Position numbers and translations under genes: made by a program
Assembly: GCA_034661035.1 (NCBI GenBank)
Contig: JAYEKM010000010.1
Span: 1 to 46,508 of the forward strand
Direction: 5' to 3'
From: JAGYLJ01 sp034661035
GTDB lineage: Bacteria; Patescibacteriota; Minisyncoccia; Phycocordibacterales; UBA12079
Length of the DNA stretch: 46,508 bases
Shown: positions 13,133 through 22,474 of the stretch, piece after piece
How the letters are laid out: every line of letters starts with the position of its first letter
How positions within the stretch are numbered: the first letter of the stretch is position 1
Notes under the pieces: generated by a model
The model's input: only the letters and a program-made list of their open reading frames with translations
What the model was told of the DNA's origin: nothing
Database searches by the model: none

Positions 13133-16100
13133 TTATTGGTTGATTGTTTCTGAATCCATACCACCTTCTGCCAAACCTGTTACTTTGTAACCGTTTGTCC
13201 AGTCTAGATGATTAACTGCTGATGTGGTTGTAGCATACGGTGACCAAATGAAGTCATCATTTGTATCCGTATCGATTACTGTAGTTGTATTTAGCAAGTT
13301 TGTGCCTCCAACAACTTCGTAAGCAGAATCACCAGAGATGTAAGATTTAACCCAGTTATTAGCATCTGTTCCTGTTCCAGAAATAATTTCAACTGTTCCT
13401 ACTACTTTGAACCAGTAAGTTGTTCCTGCTGGAATTTGTAGAGGTGAGTTAAATGCTAAATCATTATCAGCACCTGTGGTTGACCCAGCAAGTGTAGCAA
13501 CTGTATCTACAACTTGTCCACTTGTATAAGCTGTACCATCTGCTGAACTATCAACTGTTGTTGAGAAACTTGAATCTGTGTAAGCATACACTTTCACGTC
13601 TGTCACTGTAGTTGAACCTGTTACAGCATTATCTGATGATGTTGCTAAGTTAAGTGTGAATTTGTGAACACCGATTCCGTTACTCAAGCCGTCTTTATCT
13701 TTAGCTGTTACGCTAAATTTGTAAAGATCAGTTGTACCAGATGTTAGTGAACTTGATGATAGAGCAATTTTAGCAAATTCAGGGTAAGCCCTAAATACTC
13801 TTACTCCATCAAATGTTGAATCTGAAGCTGAAGTTGAGCTAATAGTTGTTCCTGATTGATCACCAACTCCTTGAGTACCACTCAAGTTACCTCCATCGTA
13901 ATTAACTTTCAACAATGCTCCTTGTGTACCTACTTGTGAAGTACCAATTTGAGCTAAGTCACCTTTCAAAGTCAAGATCTTATTTCTATCCTTTGGAATT
14001 GTAAAGTCAGAACAGCCTGCACAAGTTCCTATAGTTGAAGTAGCATAATTACTTGTTCCTGTAAATATAGCTGAACCAACTTGTGTTGAGCCATCATACA
14101 GAACTACTCTAACTAGATCTTCAGGTGAACTTGAAGCATTTGTTAATTCAAGAGCTAATTTACTTAATGTGATTGCCTCATTTGTTCCTGTGAACTTCAA
14201 TGAACCTAGAGTTACATTAGTTGTTCCGGCAGCAGCAATTACGTAGGCACCTGTTTGCTCAGCAACTGTCAATGTTCCTGCTGTTGCAGCTGTCATTGTT
14301 TGTCCTGAACCTGTAGGTGTAGCTGTTGTAATAGTTGTTCCTGAATTCAAACCTGTTCCAGTTTGAGCAGCTGTCATACTCCATAGAAATCCATCAGCAG
14401 AAGTTGCTGAGGATGATAAATTACATTTCAAAGCGACTGTCTTAACAGTTCCTTTTGTAATTGTAAGACCACCACTATCTAATGTAAAGGTTTGAGCAGC
14501 TGTTTCACCAGAAGCAATATCCTTAACGTTTGAACCTGTGTTCAAAGCTGTTGTACGGTCCCATAGTTGACAACCTGTTTGATACTCTGAATTTGTACCA
14601 GTCATTGTGTTATTAAGTACCAAAGATGTGAATCTTACATCTTCACCTGAAGCTGTTGCGTCAAATTGGAAGTTAGCGAAGACAAACTCTTGTGCTCCCG
14701 CTACTATATTTTGTGCAACTGGACTAGCAGATGTACTGATTGTTGCTGTTCCTGCCTTCAACGTCATTGTGTTAGCTGTAATATCTGTTGATGGTGATGG
14801 GGTAATTGAATTACCTGTTGTCTCACCTGTTACAGTTGTCCAATCTGAAGAAGGATTTGTGTTAATTATAACTGTTTCGTCATTTAGGAAATCTGTTCCC
14901 ATTTGACCTTGCAGTGTATAAGTAGCTTCTCCAACTGGGAAAGTTACTGAATCTGTGAATGTAAATGTTCCTGTATTTGATGTTCCAACACCATCAACTG
15001 GTCCTGCAACAACTGATCCGTTTGAGTCAACAAGAGAAACATTTGTAATGTCTTCTACTGCTCCTGTACCTGAAGTTGTTACATAAAATACCATTGAAGC
15101 AACTGAAACTGCTTCACCCTTAGCTTCAATGTCAAATCCTCCCAAAGGTTGATTTGCTACGTTCTCTGAAATATTTTGGGCTTCAACGCTTGTTGCTTTT
15201 GAAGCTGACAAAGAACCGTTTGAAACTGTTACAACAGCGTTGTCATACCAAGGTGTGCCTGTTGTAAATTGTGATGATGAATCTGAAGCTGTTGCAGCTC
15301 CTGTTTCAGTAGGTGTAATTCCATATCCGTAAGTTTCACCTGTAATGTAAAGATCTGTGTCTTTGTAGATATCGAAGATAATAGTTCTTCCTGAACCTGA
15401 TTCAATATCACCCATGACTTTAATTTCTTTGGAAAGACCTTTATCAATTACAATTCCACTTCCTAGACTTACTGTGTAATATTTTCCATCAGCTGAAACT
15501 GTCAAATCGTAAGCAACACCATCGATGTAAGCTTTTAGATTTTCTAAGTCACCTGTTGAAACTGAACCTGATTGATTCCAACGTAGAGAATGAACTCTAA
15601 TTTTTTCAGCGGAACCAGCTGTTATCTTAATTGCAGCAAAAGTATAGTCAGTTACACCAACTTCTTTTGTTGCTGAAGTGTTAGGATCATCAATTCCTCT
15701 AGCAGTTGTAGCACTTCCGATTGTAAGAGAACTATTCAATGTGTGTTGTGCTCCTAGAATTGGGAAAGTAGCATTAACAACAGCTGAAGTATTTACTCCA
15801 ATAACATCCAATGATCCAACTTGTCCTGTATATGAAAACAAGGATGCATTCATGTTAGCAGCTATTGTAACTACCTTTGATGTTCCAGCCTTAACTGTAA
15901 ACGCTTCACCAACTGTTGCTTGGTGCAAAGAATTTAATGTTTTAGCAACTCCAAGTTGTGTTCCATCTTCATCCAATAGAACAATTCCTGCAAAAGCAGC
16001 ATCTTGTGACAAAGCATCTCTTTCTACTAACAAAGAATTAACTACAATATCTCCGTCAGCGCTAGCTGTCAAAACAACTTTTGTGAAAGGAACTCTGGCT

Positions 16101-16783
16101 GCACCTTGTGGTGCTAATGTTGCTGCTGGTTGAACCCCAGCCATAGCTGTAATTCCTGTTCCTGTTGAAACTGGAGTAGTAGGTGTTCCTGCTTCACCGT
16201 CACAGGCTTGTCCTGTTGTTGGGCTGAAACCTACTGTGGAAGTACATCCTTCTGGAAGTGTAGTTCCTGGTGTTGTAGGTGTTGTAGGAGCTGTCATTGT
16301 ATTCAATTTAGCTCTTGTTGAAGCACCGACATACCCTGTTCCAGCTGTTAAACCAACTGGTGTCAAAATTTCAGAAGCGTATTTGTCTTGGAATTTGATC
16401 ACAGCTACTTTAGTTAATGAACCAAAGTATTCTGTTTCGTTTCCAGCTGAACCAACTCCTGAAGCTGCAACTTGTGTGTCAGTACTCATGTTAAGAACTT
16501 TTTGAAGATTCAAAACATCTACTCCACTGTCACCTTGTGAAAGATTTTTTGTGAAGTTATAAGAAACACCTGTTGTTGTGTCTCCACCCATGCCTGATAA
16601 TTGAGCTTGTAATGTTGAAATCATTGCAAGCAAACTACTGATTTGTGCTGTTAATTCTTCCACTGTTTGAGCTTGAGCTGGAGCAACTGCACCACCAAAC
16701 ACAAGTGTAAGAGCCATAGCACCACCTACGAAAACTGAAGCAGCTTTTGCTGATGCAGATTTCTTAAGTTGAAATATACTCAT
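13133..16783 (-). CDS. S-layer-like surface protein with peptidoglycan-binding domain
   Basis: About 1216 aa from ATG 16783 (MSIFQLKKSASAKAASVFVG). The signal peptide ends near AVAPAQAQ. Then come a short coiled coil (TVEELTAQISSLLAMISTLQ), a PG_binding_1 domain (NLSQGDSGVDVLNLQKVLN ... YFGSLTKVAVIKFQDKYA ... YVGASTRAKLN), and a Pro/Thr/Gly linker (TTPTTPGTTLPEGC). About 1000 residues of beta-rich Thr/Ser/Gly/Ala repeats follow, few Cys or Lys. It is likely the main cell-surface layer protein, anchored to peptidoglycan through the N-terminal domain. A TTG 15 nt upstream is a less likely start. It has a long structured leader and strong terminator, consistent with high expression (inference). 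Confidence 0.85.
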   Translation of the reverse strand: MSIFQLKKSASAKAASVFVGGAMALTLVFGGAVAPAQAQTVEELTAQISSLLAMISTLQAQLSGMGGDTTTGVSYNFTKNLSQGDSGVDVLNLQKVLNMSTDTQVAASGVGSAGNETEYFGSLTKVAVIKFQDKYASEILTPVGLTAGTGYVGASTRAKLNTMTAPTTPTTPGTTLPEGCTSTVGFSPTTGQACDGEAGTPTTPVSTGTGITAMAGVQPAATLAPQGAARVPFTKVVLTASADGDIVVNSLLVERDALSQDAAFAGIVLLDEDGTQLGVAKTLNSLHQATVGEAFTVKAGTSKVVTIAANMNASLFSYTGQVGSLDVIGVNTSAVVNATFPILGAQHTLNSSLTIGSATTARGIDDPNTSATKEVGVTDYTFAAIKITAGSAEKIRVHSLRWNQSGSVSTGDLENLKAYIDGVAYDLTVSADGKYYTVSLGSGIVIDKGLSKEIKVMGDIESGSGRTIIFDIYKDTDLYITGETYGYGITPTETGAATASDSSSQFTTGTPWYDNAVVTVSNGSLSASKATSVEAQNISENVANQPLGGFDIEAKGEAVSVASMVFYVTTSGTGAVEDITNVSLVDSNGSVVAGPVDGVGTSNTGTFTFTDSVTFPVGEATYTLQGQMGTDFLNDETVIINTNPSSDWTTVTGETTGNSITPSPSTDITANTMTLKAGTATISTSASPVAQNIVAGAQEFVFANFQFDATASGEDVRFTSLVLNNTMTGTNSEYQTGCQLWDRTTALNTGSNVKDIASGETAAQTFTLDSGGLTITKGTVKTVALKCNLSSSATSADGFLWSMTAAQTGTGLNSGTTITTATPTGSGQTMTAATAGTLTVAEQTGAYVIAAAGTTNVTLGSLKFTGTNEAITLSKLALELTNASSSPEDLVRVVLYDGSTQVGSAIFTGTSNYATSTIGTCAGCSDFTIPKDRNKILTLKGDLAQIGTSQVGTQGALLKVNYDGGNLSGTQGVGDQSGTTISSTSASDSTFDGVRVFRAYPEFAKIALSSSSLTSGTTDLYKFSVTAKDKDGLSNGIGVHKFTLNLATSSDNAVTGSTTVTDVKVYAYTDSSFSTTVDSSADGTAYTSGQVVDTVATLAGSTTGADNDLAFNSPLQIPAGTTYWFKVVGTVEIISGTGTDANNWVKSYISGDSAYEVVGGTNLLNTTTVIDTDTNDDFIWSPYATTTSAVNHLDWTNGYKVTGLAEGGMDSETINQ

Positions 16784-17252
16784 AATTTTTTTATTCAAGA
16801 TTTCTTAAATTAATTAACTAATAAAATTTCTATTAATGTTTAAGAAATCAATGATGATATAAAACAATAATTTTATATCTAACTAATAATTAATAAACAA
16901 ATTAATAATTTCGTTTGTAATTTTTTTTGCTTTACATCGCCTAAATTTACGACCAAACCTAGTAACAATGTATTCGAATATTTTTTAATCTTTTTAAGTT
17001 AAGTTTTTTTATTTTCCGTCATCCAGAATATTTAATTTTCAAAGACCAGATATCAACAAAATTTCCGTCCCATTCATAATCGGAAAATTGTCGGATAAAT
17101 TATATCCCGCATTCATTTCCTTGCAAAGAAATTTTGTGGATAACTCTGCTAAAAGACACGAAATATAACACTATTATAGTATAACAATGGACCCCAAAAT
17201 GCAACTTGATCTGTGGTTAATAAACATTAATCACATTTCATAAATAACCCCT
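16784..17252 (-). promoter_or_regulatory. Long structured leader and promoter region of the S-layer-like gene
   Basis: 469 bp without a gene. Just upstream of the start there are two hairpins: GATTTCTTAAA/TTTAAGAAATC (16799-16809, 16839-16849) and GATATAAAA/TTTTATATC (16856-16864, 16871-16879), then AT-rich TTAATTAATAAAC repeats. Overlapping -10-like TATACT/TATAAT (17183-17173, minus strand) with a poorly spaced TTGCAT upstream could be the promoter, giving a leader of about 380 nt. A TTATCCACA box lies at about 17137-17145 (minus strand). No Shine-Dalgarno is seen near the ATG. Confidence 0.45.
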
Positions 17253-17996
17253 TTAGTTGAGGTAATACTGGCTCCATCTTCTCTCCCCCTTTTTACTAAT
17301 TAGTCCTTCCTTCATCATAGACTGAAGCTCTCTCTGGATGGTCTTTTCACCACAATCATCAACCACTCCGGATATGTCTTTTATAGTCAGTTTTTGTCCT
17401 TTATTAAATAGTTTTAGTATTTGCTTTTTCCTAGTCTTTTTCTTTTCAGAGTTCCTAATACTACCCTTATTTTTTATAGTTATTTGATTTTTAAAGGACA
17501 TCTCAGAATGTCCTTTACTTTGTCCTTTAACCGAGATCCCCTTTTTATTTATAGCTTCTTCTAACTTTAAATCACCTCCCTTAACCTTGAAGAAATCCCC
17601 TCTTAGAGAGAGATCCCCAACTTGACCTATTTGATTAGAACTATCATTTATAATTTTAAGAAGAAGTTTTAACTCCCTCTTCAAAACCTCTACGTTCATT
17701 TCTGTTACTATTTTAGCCGTTAGAGAAACCTCCAAGAAAGAAACTACCTCTTGAATAGTTATCCTTATATCAGACAAGGTCTTATCCCTCTCAGGTAGAG
17801 TTAATTCGTTTAAAGACATTGTCTTTGATAAAAGTCTTAATCCATTTTTCCTCAGTTGCCATTTCAAGGACTCTTCTTTAGGAAAATACTCCGTCACTAA
17901 ATAGATAGCTGAAACTACCTTTTCGACTTTATTAGAAAAAAAAGTTAAATATAAATCATATTCTCCTCTCTTCTTGATGTTTCTTACAGGATTCAT
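17253..17996 (-). CDS. Winged-helix DNA-binding protein, probable autoregulator
   Basis: 247 aa. The N-terminal ~125 residues are helical with no family I recognise (LYLTFFSNKVEKVVSAIYLV...). A basic linker follows, then a C-terminal winged helix (RKKQILKLFNKGQKLTIKDISGVVDDCGEKTIQRELQSMMKEGLIS), similar to DeoR/Fic-associated HTH. The linker (KGQSKGHSEMSFK) is encoded by AAAGGACAAAG and a palindrome AAAGGACAT/ATGTCCTTT (17493-17516). The same GGACA words recur around its own promoter (18020-18105), so self-repression is a reasonable inference. Confidence 0.65.
   Translation of the reverse strand: MNPVRNIKKRGEYDLYLTFFSNKVEKVVSAIYLVTEYFPKEESLKWQLRKNGLRLLSKTMSLNELTLPERDKTLSDIRITIQEVVSFLEVSLTAKIVTEMNVEVLKRELKLLLKIINDSSNQIGQVGDLSLRGDFFKVKGGDLKLEEAINKKGISVKGQSKGHSEMSFKNQITIKNKGSIRNSEKKKTRKKQILKLFNKGQKLTIKDISGVVDDCGEKTIQRELQSMMKEGLISKKGERRWSQYYLN
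17493..17516. repeat. AAAGGACAT palindrome inside the regulator gene
   Basis: AAAGGACAT-CTCAGA-ATGTCCTTT has 9-bp perfect arms, with a further TTTGTCCTTTA next to it (about 17519-17529). It matches the GGACA words in the gene's promoter and might be an internal operator. Confidence 0.65.
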
Positions 17997-18019
17997 TTGA
18001 CTTTTATTACACCCAACGG

Positions 18020-18125
18020 AATGTCCTTTTGATTATTTTATGTCTTTAAAGAAAAAATATTTCCTTAAACTTTGATATGTCCATTATATCTTTGTCCTTA
18101 AAAAATACAAGTTTTTTAATTGAAA
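18020..18125 (-). promoter_or_regulatory. Regulator promoter with GGACA direct repeats
   Basis: On the minus strand TTGTAT, 16-bp spacer, TATAAT is overlapped by AAGGACAAAG and ATGGACATAT. Further AAAGACATAA and AAAGGACATTCC follow toward the ATG. The first and last are nearly identical to the words in the gene's own coding sequence. The rest of the 313-bp gap (17997-18309) up to ftsK is AT-rich with no gene. Confidence 0.5.
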
Positions 18126-18309
18126 TTTATGTATTCCTTTTTATATAAAAACTCGCCATTTAATCCTTAACCTGCAAGTCTCCAAATTAAGTCATTACTT
18201 GTCTTTTTAAACTTAATACTTAGTTGTTCCATTTTTTATCTTTGCTAATTTCTATGTTATTATTAAAGAGACTTTAATAAAAATTAATTTTAAAATTACA
18301 AACTAAATA

Positions 18310-20589
18310 ATGAAAAAAAAGAAGACTCAGAAGAAAGACAAGGTCAAAAAACTAAAAGAAGAAACACTCCAAGGAATCATTGCAATAATTCTTTTTGTTT
18401 TTGCAGTCTTCCTTTTATTATCAGCCTTTGGCTACGGAGGAGTAGCTGGTGATAAAATTTATAATGTCTTAGGAAATAAATTGTTTGGAATAGGCTATTA
18501 TCTCTTACCAGTAACTTTATTTATTTTTGGGTACTCTAGCCTAAAAGAATTCAAGCAAAATTTTGTAATGATCAAAGTAGTCAGTTCACTAGTTCTATTC
18601 TTATCAGGACTAGGAATTATTGATTCAATTTTTACCGGAAGAGGTGGTGTCGTTGGGGGAATCGTTTCAACTCCATTACTAAAATTTTTCGACTTGTACA
18701 TTAGTATCATCTTCTTAGTAGCCCTCTTATTGATTTCCCTTCTAGTCATTTTTGATATGCAAATTAAACTAAGCAGTCTGTTATTCTGGAGAAAAGAGTA
18801 CAACGAGCCTGACGAAGAAGATGATGAATACGATGAAGAGTATGAAGATGAAGAATATGAGGAATATGAAGAAGATGAGGATGAAAGTGAAGAGGAAGAG
18901 GTCGTAAAGAAAAAGAAAAAAGGAATTTTAGCTAAAGATGATTTTGAAAAAGACATCAATATGCAAAGTGGATTTCTTTCCAGAAAAGCCTTAGCTTATT
19001 TTGGTAAAAAAGCAGTTTTACCTCCCCTCTCTCTTCTAGAGAAAGATAAAGGAAGACCTGGGGTGGGAGACATCAAAGCAAACTCAAATATTATAAAAAG
19101 GACACTTAAAAATTTTGGGATTAATGTTGAAATGGATGAAATCTCAATTGGACCATCTGTTACCCGTTATGCTTTAAAACCAGCTGAGGGAGTTAAATTA
19201 TCAAAAATTGTTGCTTTACAAAATGACTTGTCTTTAGCTTTAGCTGCTCACCCACTCAGAATTGAAGCTCCTATTCCAGGAAAATCTTTGGTTGGTATTG
19301 AAATACCAAATAGTTCTAGAACCATAGTAGGATTAGCTACCCTTTTCTCTTCCAAGACATACCAAAACAGCGAGAACTTATTGACCATGGCTTTAGGAAA
19401 AGACATCACCGGCAAAGCTCATTTTGTTAACTTGGCAAAAGCTCCTCATATTTTAATTGCTGGAGCTACGGGAGCAGGAAAATCAGTCACTATTCATACT
19501 CTAATAACTTCCTTCTTATTTAGAGCCACTCCCAATGATCTAAAATTCATAATGATAGACCCAAAAAGAGTTGAGCTAACGCAATACAAAAACATCCCTC
19601 ACCTACTCACCCCAGTTGTAACGGACGCTAAGAAAGCTATTTTAGCACTGAAATGGGCTGTCAAAGAGATGGATAGACGGTATGACATATTAGAATCAAA
19701 ATCAGTTAGAGATATCCAGTCTTATCATAAAAACATCGTTAAACCGGCTTATGAAAAAGCTACCAAAAATAAGAATGTTGACGCTGATAACTTGCCAGAA
19801 ACAATGCCTTACATTGTGATTGTGATTGATGAATTGGCTGATATTATGCAAACTTTTCCAAGAGAATTAGAAGCTGTTATTGTTAGATTAGCTCAAATGA
19901 GCCGAGCTGTTGGAATTCACTTGATTCTTTCTACCCAAAGACCTTCTGTAAATGTTATTACTGGATTAATTAAAGCTAACGTTCCAACTAGAATTGCTTT
20001 ACAAGTAGCTTCTCAAGTTGATTCACGGACTATTTTAGATATGGCTGGAGCAGAAAAATTACTCGGAGCTGGTGATATGCTTTATCTTTCAGGAGATATG
20101 GCAAAACCAACCAGAATCCAATCGGCCTTTATCTCAGAAATAGAACTAAAGAAAACTGTAAAATTCCTAACAGATACTTACCAAGACGAAATACCTGAAG
20201 AAATAGATATTAGTTCAGCTGAGCAAGACAAAAATCCCCTCTTTGATTCATTATCATCGGATCGAGAAGACGGTCAAGCTGATGAGCCACTCTATGAAGA
20301 TGCTAAAGAAACAATTATAGCAGCCGGTAAGGCTTCAACATCATATCTACAAAGGAAATTAAGAATTGGCTACGCTAGAGCAGCTAGAATAATTGATATG
20401 CTAGAGGAAGACGGAATTATTGGACCAGGCGAAGGTTCTAAACCGCGTGAAGTTATCGCTGAACAAGTAGAGGAAGATGAGGAATATGAAGAAGAAATAA
20501 CAAACAATGAATATCTCGAAAGTGACGATGATGAAGAATATGGAGAAAAGGAAGATGAGGAAGAGGAGGATGAACGAGAAAAAAATTAA
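18310..20589 (+). CDS. ftsK: DNA translocase FtsK/SpoIIIE
   Basis: Septum-located ATPase that pumps chromosomal DNA at division. The 759-aa protein has about four N-terminal membrane segments (residues ~22-160), then a very acidic linker (DEEDDEYDEEYEDEEYEEYE, ~170-200). The alpha/beta motor follows: Walker A GATGAGKSVT (~385-394), FIMIDPKRVELTQY, Walker B YIVIVIDELAD, and STQRPSVNVITGLIKANVP. The C-terminal gamma winged helix (STSYLQRKLRIGYARAARII) binds KOPS-type sites. Unusually, another acidic tail of about 40 residues follows gamma. The protein is shorter than E. coli FtsK but SpoIIIE-sized. Confidence 0.97.
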   Translation: MKKKKTQKKDKVKKLKEETLQGIIAIILFVFAVFLLLSAFGYGGVAGDKIYNVLGNKLFGIGYYLLPVTLFIFGYSSLKEFKQNFVMIKVVSSLVLFLSGLGIIDSIFTGRGGVVGGIVSTPLLKFFDLYISIIFLVALLLISLLVIFDMQIKLSSLLFWRKEYNEPDEEDDEYDEEYEDEEYEEYEEDEDESEEEEVVKKKKKGILAKDDFEKDINMQSGFLSRKALAYFGKKAVLPPLSLLEKDKGRPGVGDIKANSNIIKRTLKNFGINVEMDEISIGPSVTRYALKPAEGVKLSKIVALQNDLSLALAAHPLRIEAPIPGKSLVGIEIPNSSRTIVGLATLFSSKTYQNSENLLTMALGKDITGKAHFVNLAKAPHILIAGATGAGKSVTIHTLITSFLFRATPNDLKFIMIDPKRVELTQYKNIPHLLTPVVTDAKKAILALKWAVKEMDRRYDILESKSVRDIQSYHKNIVKPAYEKATKNKNVDADNLPETMPYIVIVIDELADIMQTFPRELEAVIVRLAQMSRAVGIHLILSTQRPSVNVITGLIKANVPTRIALQVASQVDSRTILDMAGAEKLLGAGDMLYLSGDMAKPTRIQSAFISEIELKKTVKFLTDTYQDEIPEEIDISSAEQDKNPLFDSLSSDREDGQADEPLYEDAKETIIAAGKASTSYLQRKLRIGYARAARIIDMLEEDGIIGPGEGSKPREVIAEQVEEDEEYEEEITNNEYLESDDDEEYGEKEDEEEEDEREKN

Positions 20590-20616
20590 TTACCTATAAC
20601 CGAACTCCAGGAAAAT

Positions 20617-20967
20617 ATGCAAAATCCAATAAAACTGATTAAAATAATACTAGCAAGTCTGATTGTTATCTCAGTGTTATCCTACACTTATTACCAAACA
20701 AAAGATTATTTGAAAGGACCTATTCTTGAATTAGATAGCCCTAAAAATAATTCAACTCATCACCAAAACAGTGTCGCCATAGAAGGTCATGCCAAAAACA
20801 TTTCTTTCATAAGTATGAATGGTAGACAAATCTTTACAGACCAGTCAGGAAGATTCAGTGAAGAAGTGATTCTTTCCAAGGGAATCAATATAATCGATAT
20901 CTTTGCAAAAGATAAATTTGAAAGAGAAAACGAAAAAATATTAAACTTAGTTTACCTTGTTAAATAA
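20617..20967 (+). CDS. Small membrane-anchored Ig-like domain protein
   Basis: 116 aa. An N-terminal membrane helix (IKIILASLIVISVLSYTYY) is followed by one beta-sandwich domain: LDSPKNNSTHHQNSVAIEGHAKNISFISMNGRQIFTDQSGRFSEEV, ILSKGINIIDIFAKDKFERE. This resembles the glucodextranase-B/Big-type domain common on surface proteins. It is 27 nt downstream of ftsK and probably co-transcribed. Its last codons and stop form the left arm of the repeat at 20954-21081. No catalytic motif. Confidence 0.65.
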   Translation: MQNPIKLIKIILASLIVISVLSYTYYQTKDYLKGPILELDSPKNNSTHHQNSVAIEGHAKNISFISMNGRQIFTDQSGRFSEEVILSKGINIIDIFAKDKFERENEKILNLVYLVK

Positions 20968-21081
20968 ATTTAAATTTAAGATTTGACAAAAAACCGAAAT
21001 AACAAGAAATATAGAAAATATTACAAATTTATAAAAAATCAATTACATATTATTATAGAGTCAAATCACATTTAACAGGGT
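20954..21081. repeat. Three-way-junction repeat, copy c (upstream of recA)
   Basis: Arms ACCTTGTTAAAT (20954-20965) and ATTTAACAGGGT (21070-21081) differ by one wobble. Inside are the self-complementary AAATTTAAATTT (20966-20977) and a hairpin GATTTGAC/GTCAAATC (20980-20987, 21060-21067). The left arm overlaps the stop of the 116-aa gene. The GATTTGAC inner arm is shared with the copy at 43213. Confidence 0.75.
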
Positions 21082-21118
21082 GAGCTTAGAATAATTATTA
21101 AAAAAATAAAATAAAGGC

Positions 21119-22174
21119 ATGGTGAAAAAAATAAAAAAAGTTGAGAAGAAAAAAGTTGAAGTAAGAAAAATAACAAAAAAGAAAACATCTGAGAAAGCTG
21201 TAGATGTTGAAGAGACAATCTCACAAATAAAAACAAAGTTTGGGGAAGGAGCCATCATCAGATTAGGTGACGCCCCTAGAGTTGGAATAGAAGCTATCTC
21301 AACAGGTTCAATTGGATTAGATGATGCTTTGGGAATAGGAGGTCTACCTAGAGGAAGAGTAGTTGAGATTTATGGACCAGAATCATCAGGAAAGACCACT
21401 CTAGCTCTCCATGTGGTTGCTCAAGCTCAAAAGAAAGACGGTATTTGTGCTTTTGTTGATGCTGAACACGCCTTAGACCCAGATTATGCTAGTAAATTAG
21501 GGGTTAATATAAAAGAATTACTCGTTTCCCAACCTGACACAGGAGAACAAGCCCTAGAAATTACAGAGAGCTTAGTTCGTTCAGGGAAAATAGACGTTAT
21601 TGTGATAGACTCAGTAGCAGCACTAACACCTAAAGATGAAATTGAAGGAGATATGGGGGCTCACCATGTTGGGAGACAAGCCCGTCTGATGTCTCAGGCC
21701 TTGAGAAAACTAACAGCAATTGTTGCAAAAAGCAAAACTACAGTGATTTTCATCAATCAAATCAGAATGAAAATTGGAGTGATGTTCGGTAGTCCAGAAA
21801 CAACTCCTGGAGGAAGAGCTTTAAAATTTTATACTTCTGTCAGGTTAGATATCCGAAGAATTGCTCAAATTAAGAAAGGAGACGAAATAGTAGGAGGAAG
21901 AGTTAGGGTTAAGGTGGTAAAGAATAAGGTTGCTCCCCCGTTCAAAATGACTGAGTTTGATTTGATCTACAACGAAGGTATTTCTAGAGAAGGTGAAATT
22001 ATTGCTTTAGGAGAAAAATATCAAATAATTTCCAAAGCAGGATCATCTTATAGTTACGGAGAAATGAAATTAGGGAGAGGTTATGATGCTACCCGCCGTT
22101 TCTTAAAAGGAGATAAAAAATTATCTAACGAACTTCTAAAGAAGATAAGACAAGAAATGAAAAAAGAAAGTTAA
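21119..22174 (+). CDS. recA: Recombinase RecA
   Basis: Strand-exchange ATPase of homologous recombination. The 351-aa protein has a basic N-terminal extension (KKIKKVEKKKVEVRKITKKK), Walker A GPESSGKTT (~84-92), FVDAEHALDPDYA, VIVIDSVAALTPKDEIEGDMG, loop L1/L2 residues (GAHHVGRQARLMSQALRKL, FINQIRMKIGVMFGSPETTPGG), and the C-terminal domain. The short AAAGG before the ATG is a weak ribosome-binding site. It is preceded by the repeat at 20954-21081, which could carry its promoter; no LexA-type box was recognised. Confidence 0.98.
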   Translation: MVKKIKKVEKKKVEVRKITKKKTSEKAVDVEETISQIKTKFGEGAIIRLGDAPRVGIEAISTGSIGLDDALGIGGLPRGRVVEIYGPESSGKTTLALHVVAQAQKKDGICAFVDAEHALDPDYASKLGVNIKELLVSQPDTGEQALEITESLVRSGKIDVIVIDSVAALTPKDEIEGDMGAHHVGRQARLMSQALRKLTAIVAKSKTTVIFINQIRMKIGVMFGSPETTPGGRALKFYTSVRLDIRRIAQIKKGDEIVGGRVRVKVVKNKVAPPFKMTEFDLIYNEGISREGEIIALGEKYQIISKAGSSYSYGEMKLGRGYDATRRFLKGDKKLSNELLKKIRQEMKKES

Positions 22175-22193
22175 GTAAAAATAAATTATTTAT

Positions 22194-22228
22194 AAAAAAC
22201 AGCCGATACTTCATATCGGCTGTTTTTT
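22194..22228. terminator. Bidirectional terminator between recA and rpsR
   Basis: AAAAAACAGCCGATA (22194-22208) pairs with TATCGGCTGTTTTTT (22214-22228) around a 5-nt loop. It serves the convergent recA (+) and rpsR (-) transcripts. Confidence 0.9.
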
Positions 22229-22241
22229 ATATTTGTTTAAT

Positions 22242-22442
22242 TTATCTTGAAGTAAAAGGCAAGAAACCTAAAAACCTAGCTCTCTTAACAGCTTGAGAAA
22301 GTTGTCTTTGATGCTTAGCGCAAAGACCTGTTTTCTTTCTGGATAAAATCCTTCCATGAGGATTAATAAATCTCTTAATAGCTTCTATATCCTTATAGTC
22401 TATTTGGCTTATATTATTTTGTGAGAAAAAACATTGAGTCAT
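22242..22442 (-). CDS. rpsR: 30S ribosomal protein S18 (bS18)
   Basis: Small-subunit platform protein pairing with S6. The 66-aa product has YKDIEAIKRFINPHGRILSRKKTGLCAKHQRQLSQAVKRARFLGFLPF, the classic bS18 core. It is the last gene of rpsF-ssb-rpsR, an order common in bacteria, and ends at the shared terminator. Confidence 0.97.
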   Translation of the reverse strand: MTQCFFSQNNISQIDYKDIEAIKRFINPHGRILSRKKTGLCAKHQRQLSQAVKRARFLGFLPFTSR

Positions 22443-22474
22443 GTAACTATTTCTTACTTAAATTATTTTTAAAA

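Noticed and set aside
15678..16133. Plus-strand 151-codon frame inside the S-layer-like gene
   Set aside because: Shadow of a Thr/Ala-rich repeat gene; the minus-strand frame has signal peptide, peptidoglycan-binding domain and terminator.
18498..18959. Minus-strand open frame of 153 codons inside ftsK
   Set aside because: It is the antisense of the Asp/Glu-rich linker (giving a Ser-rich product) and has no start signal or family similarity.
20968..21118. Integron attC-like site
   Set aside because: The element has inverted arms and inner hairpins, but no recognisable core sites (RYYYAAC/GTTRRRY pairs) and no integrase in the window.
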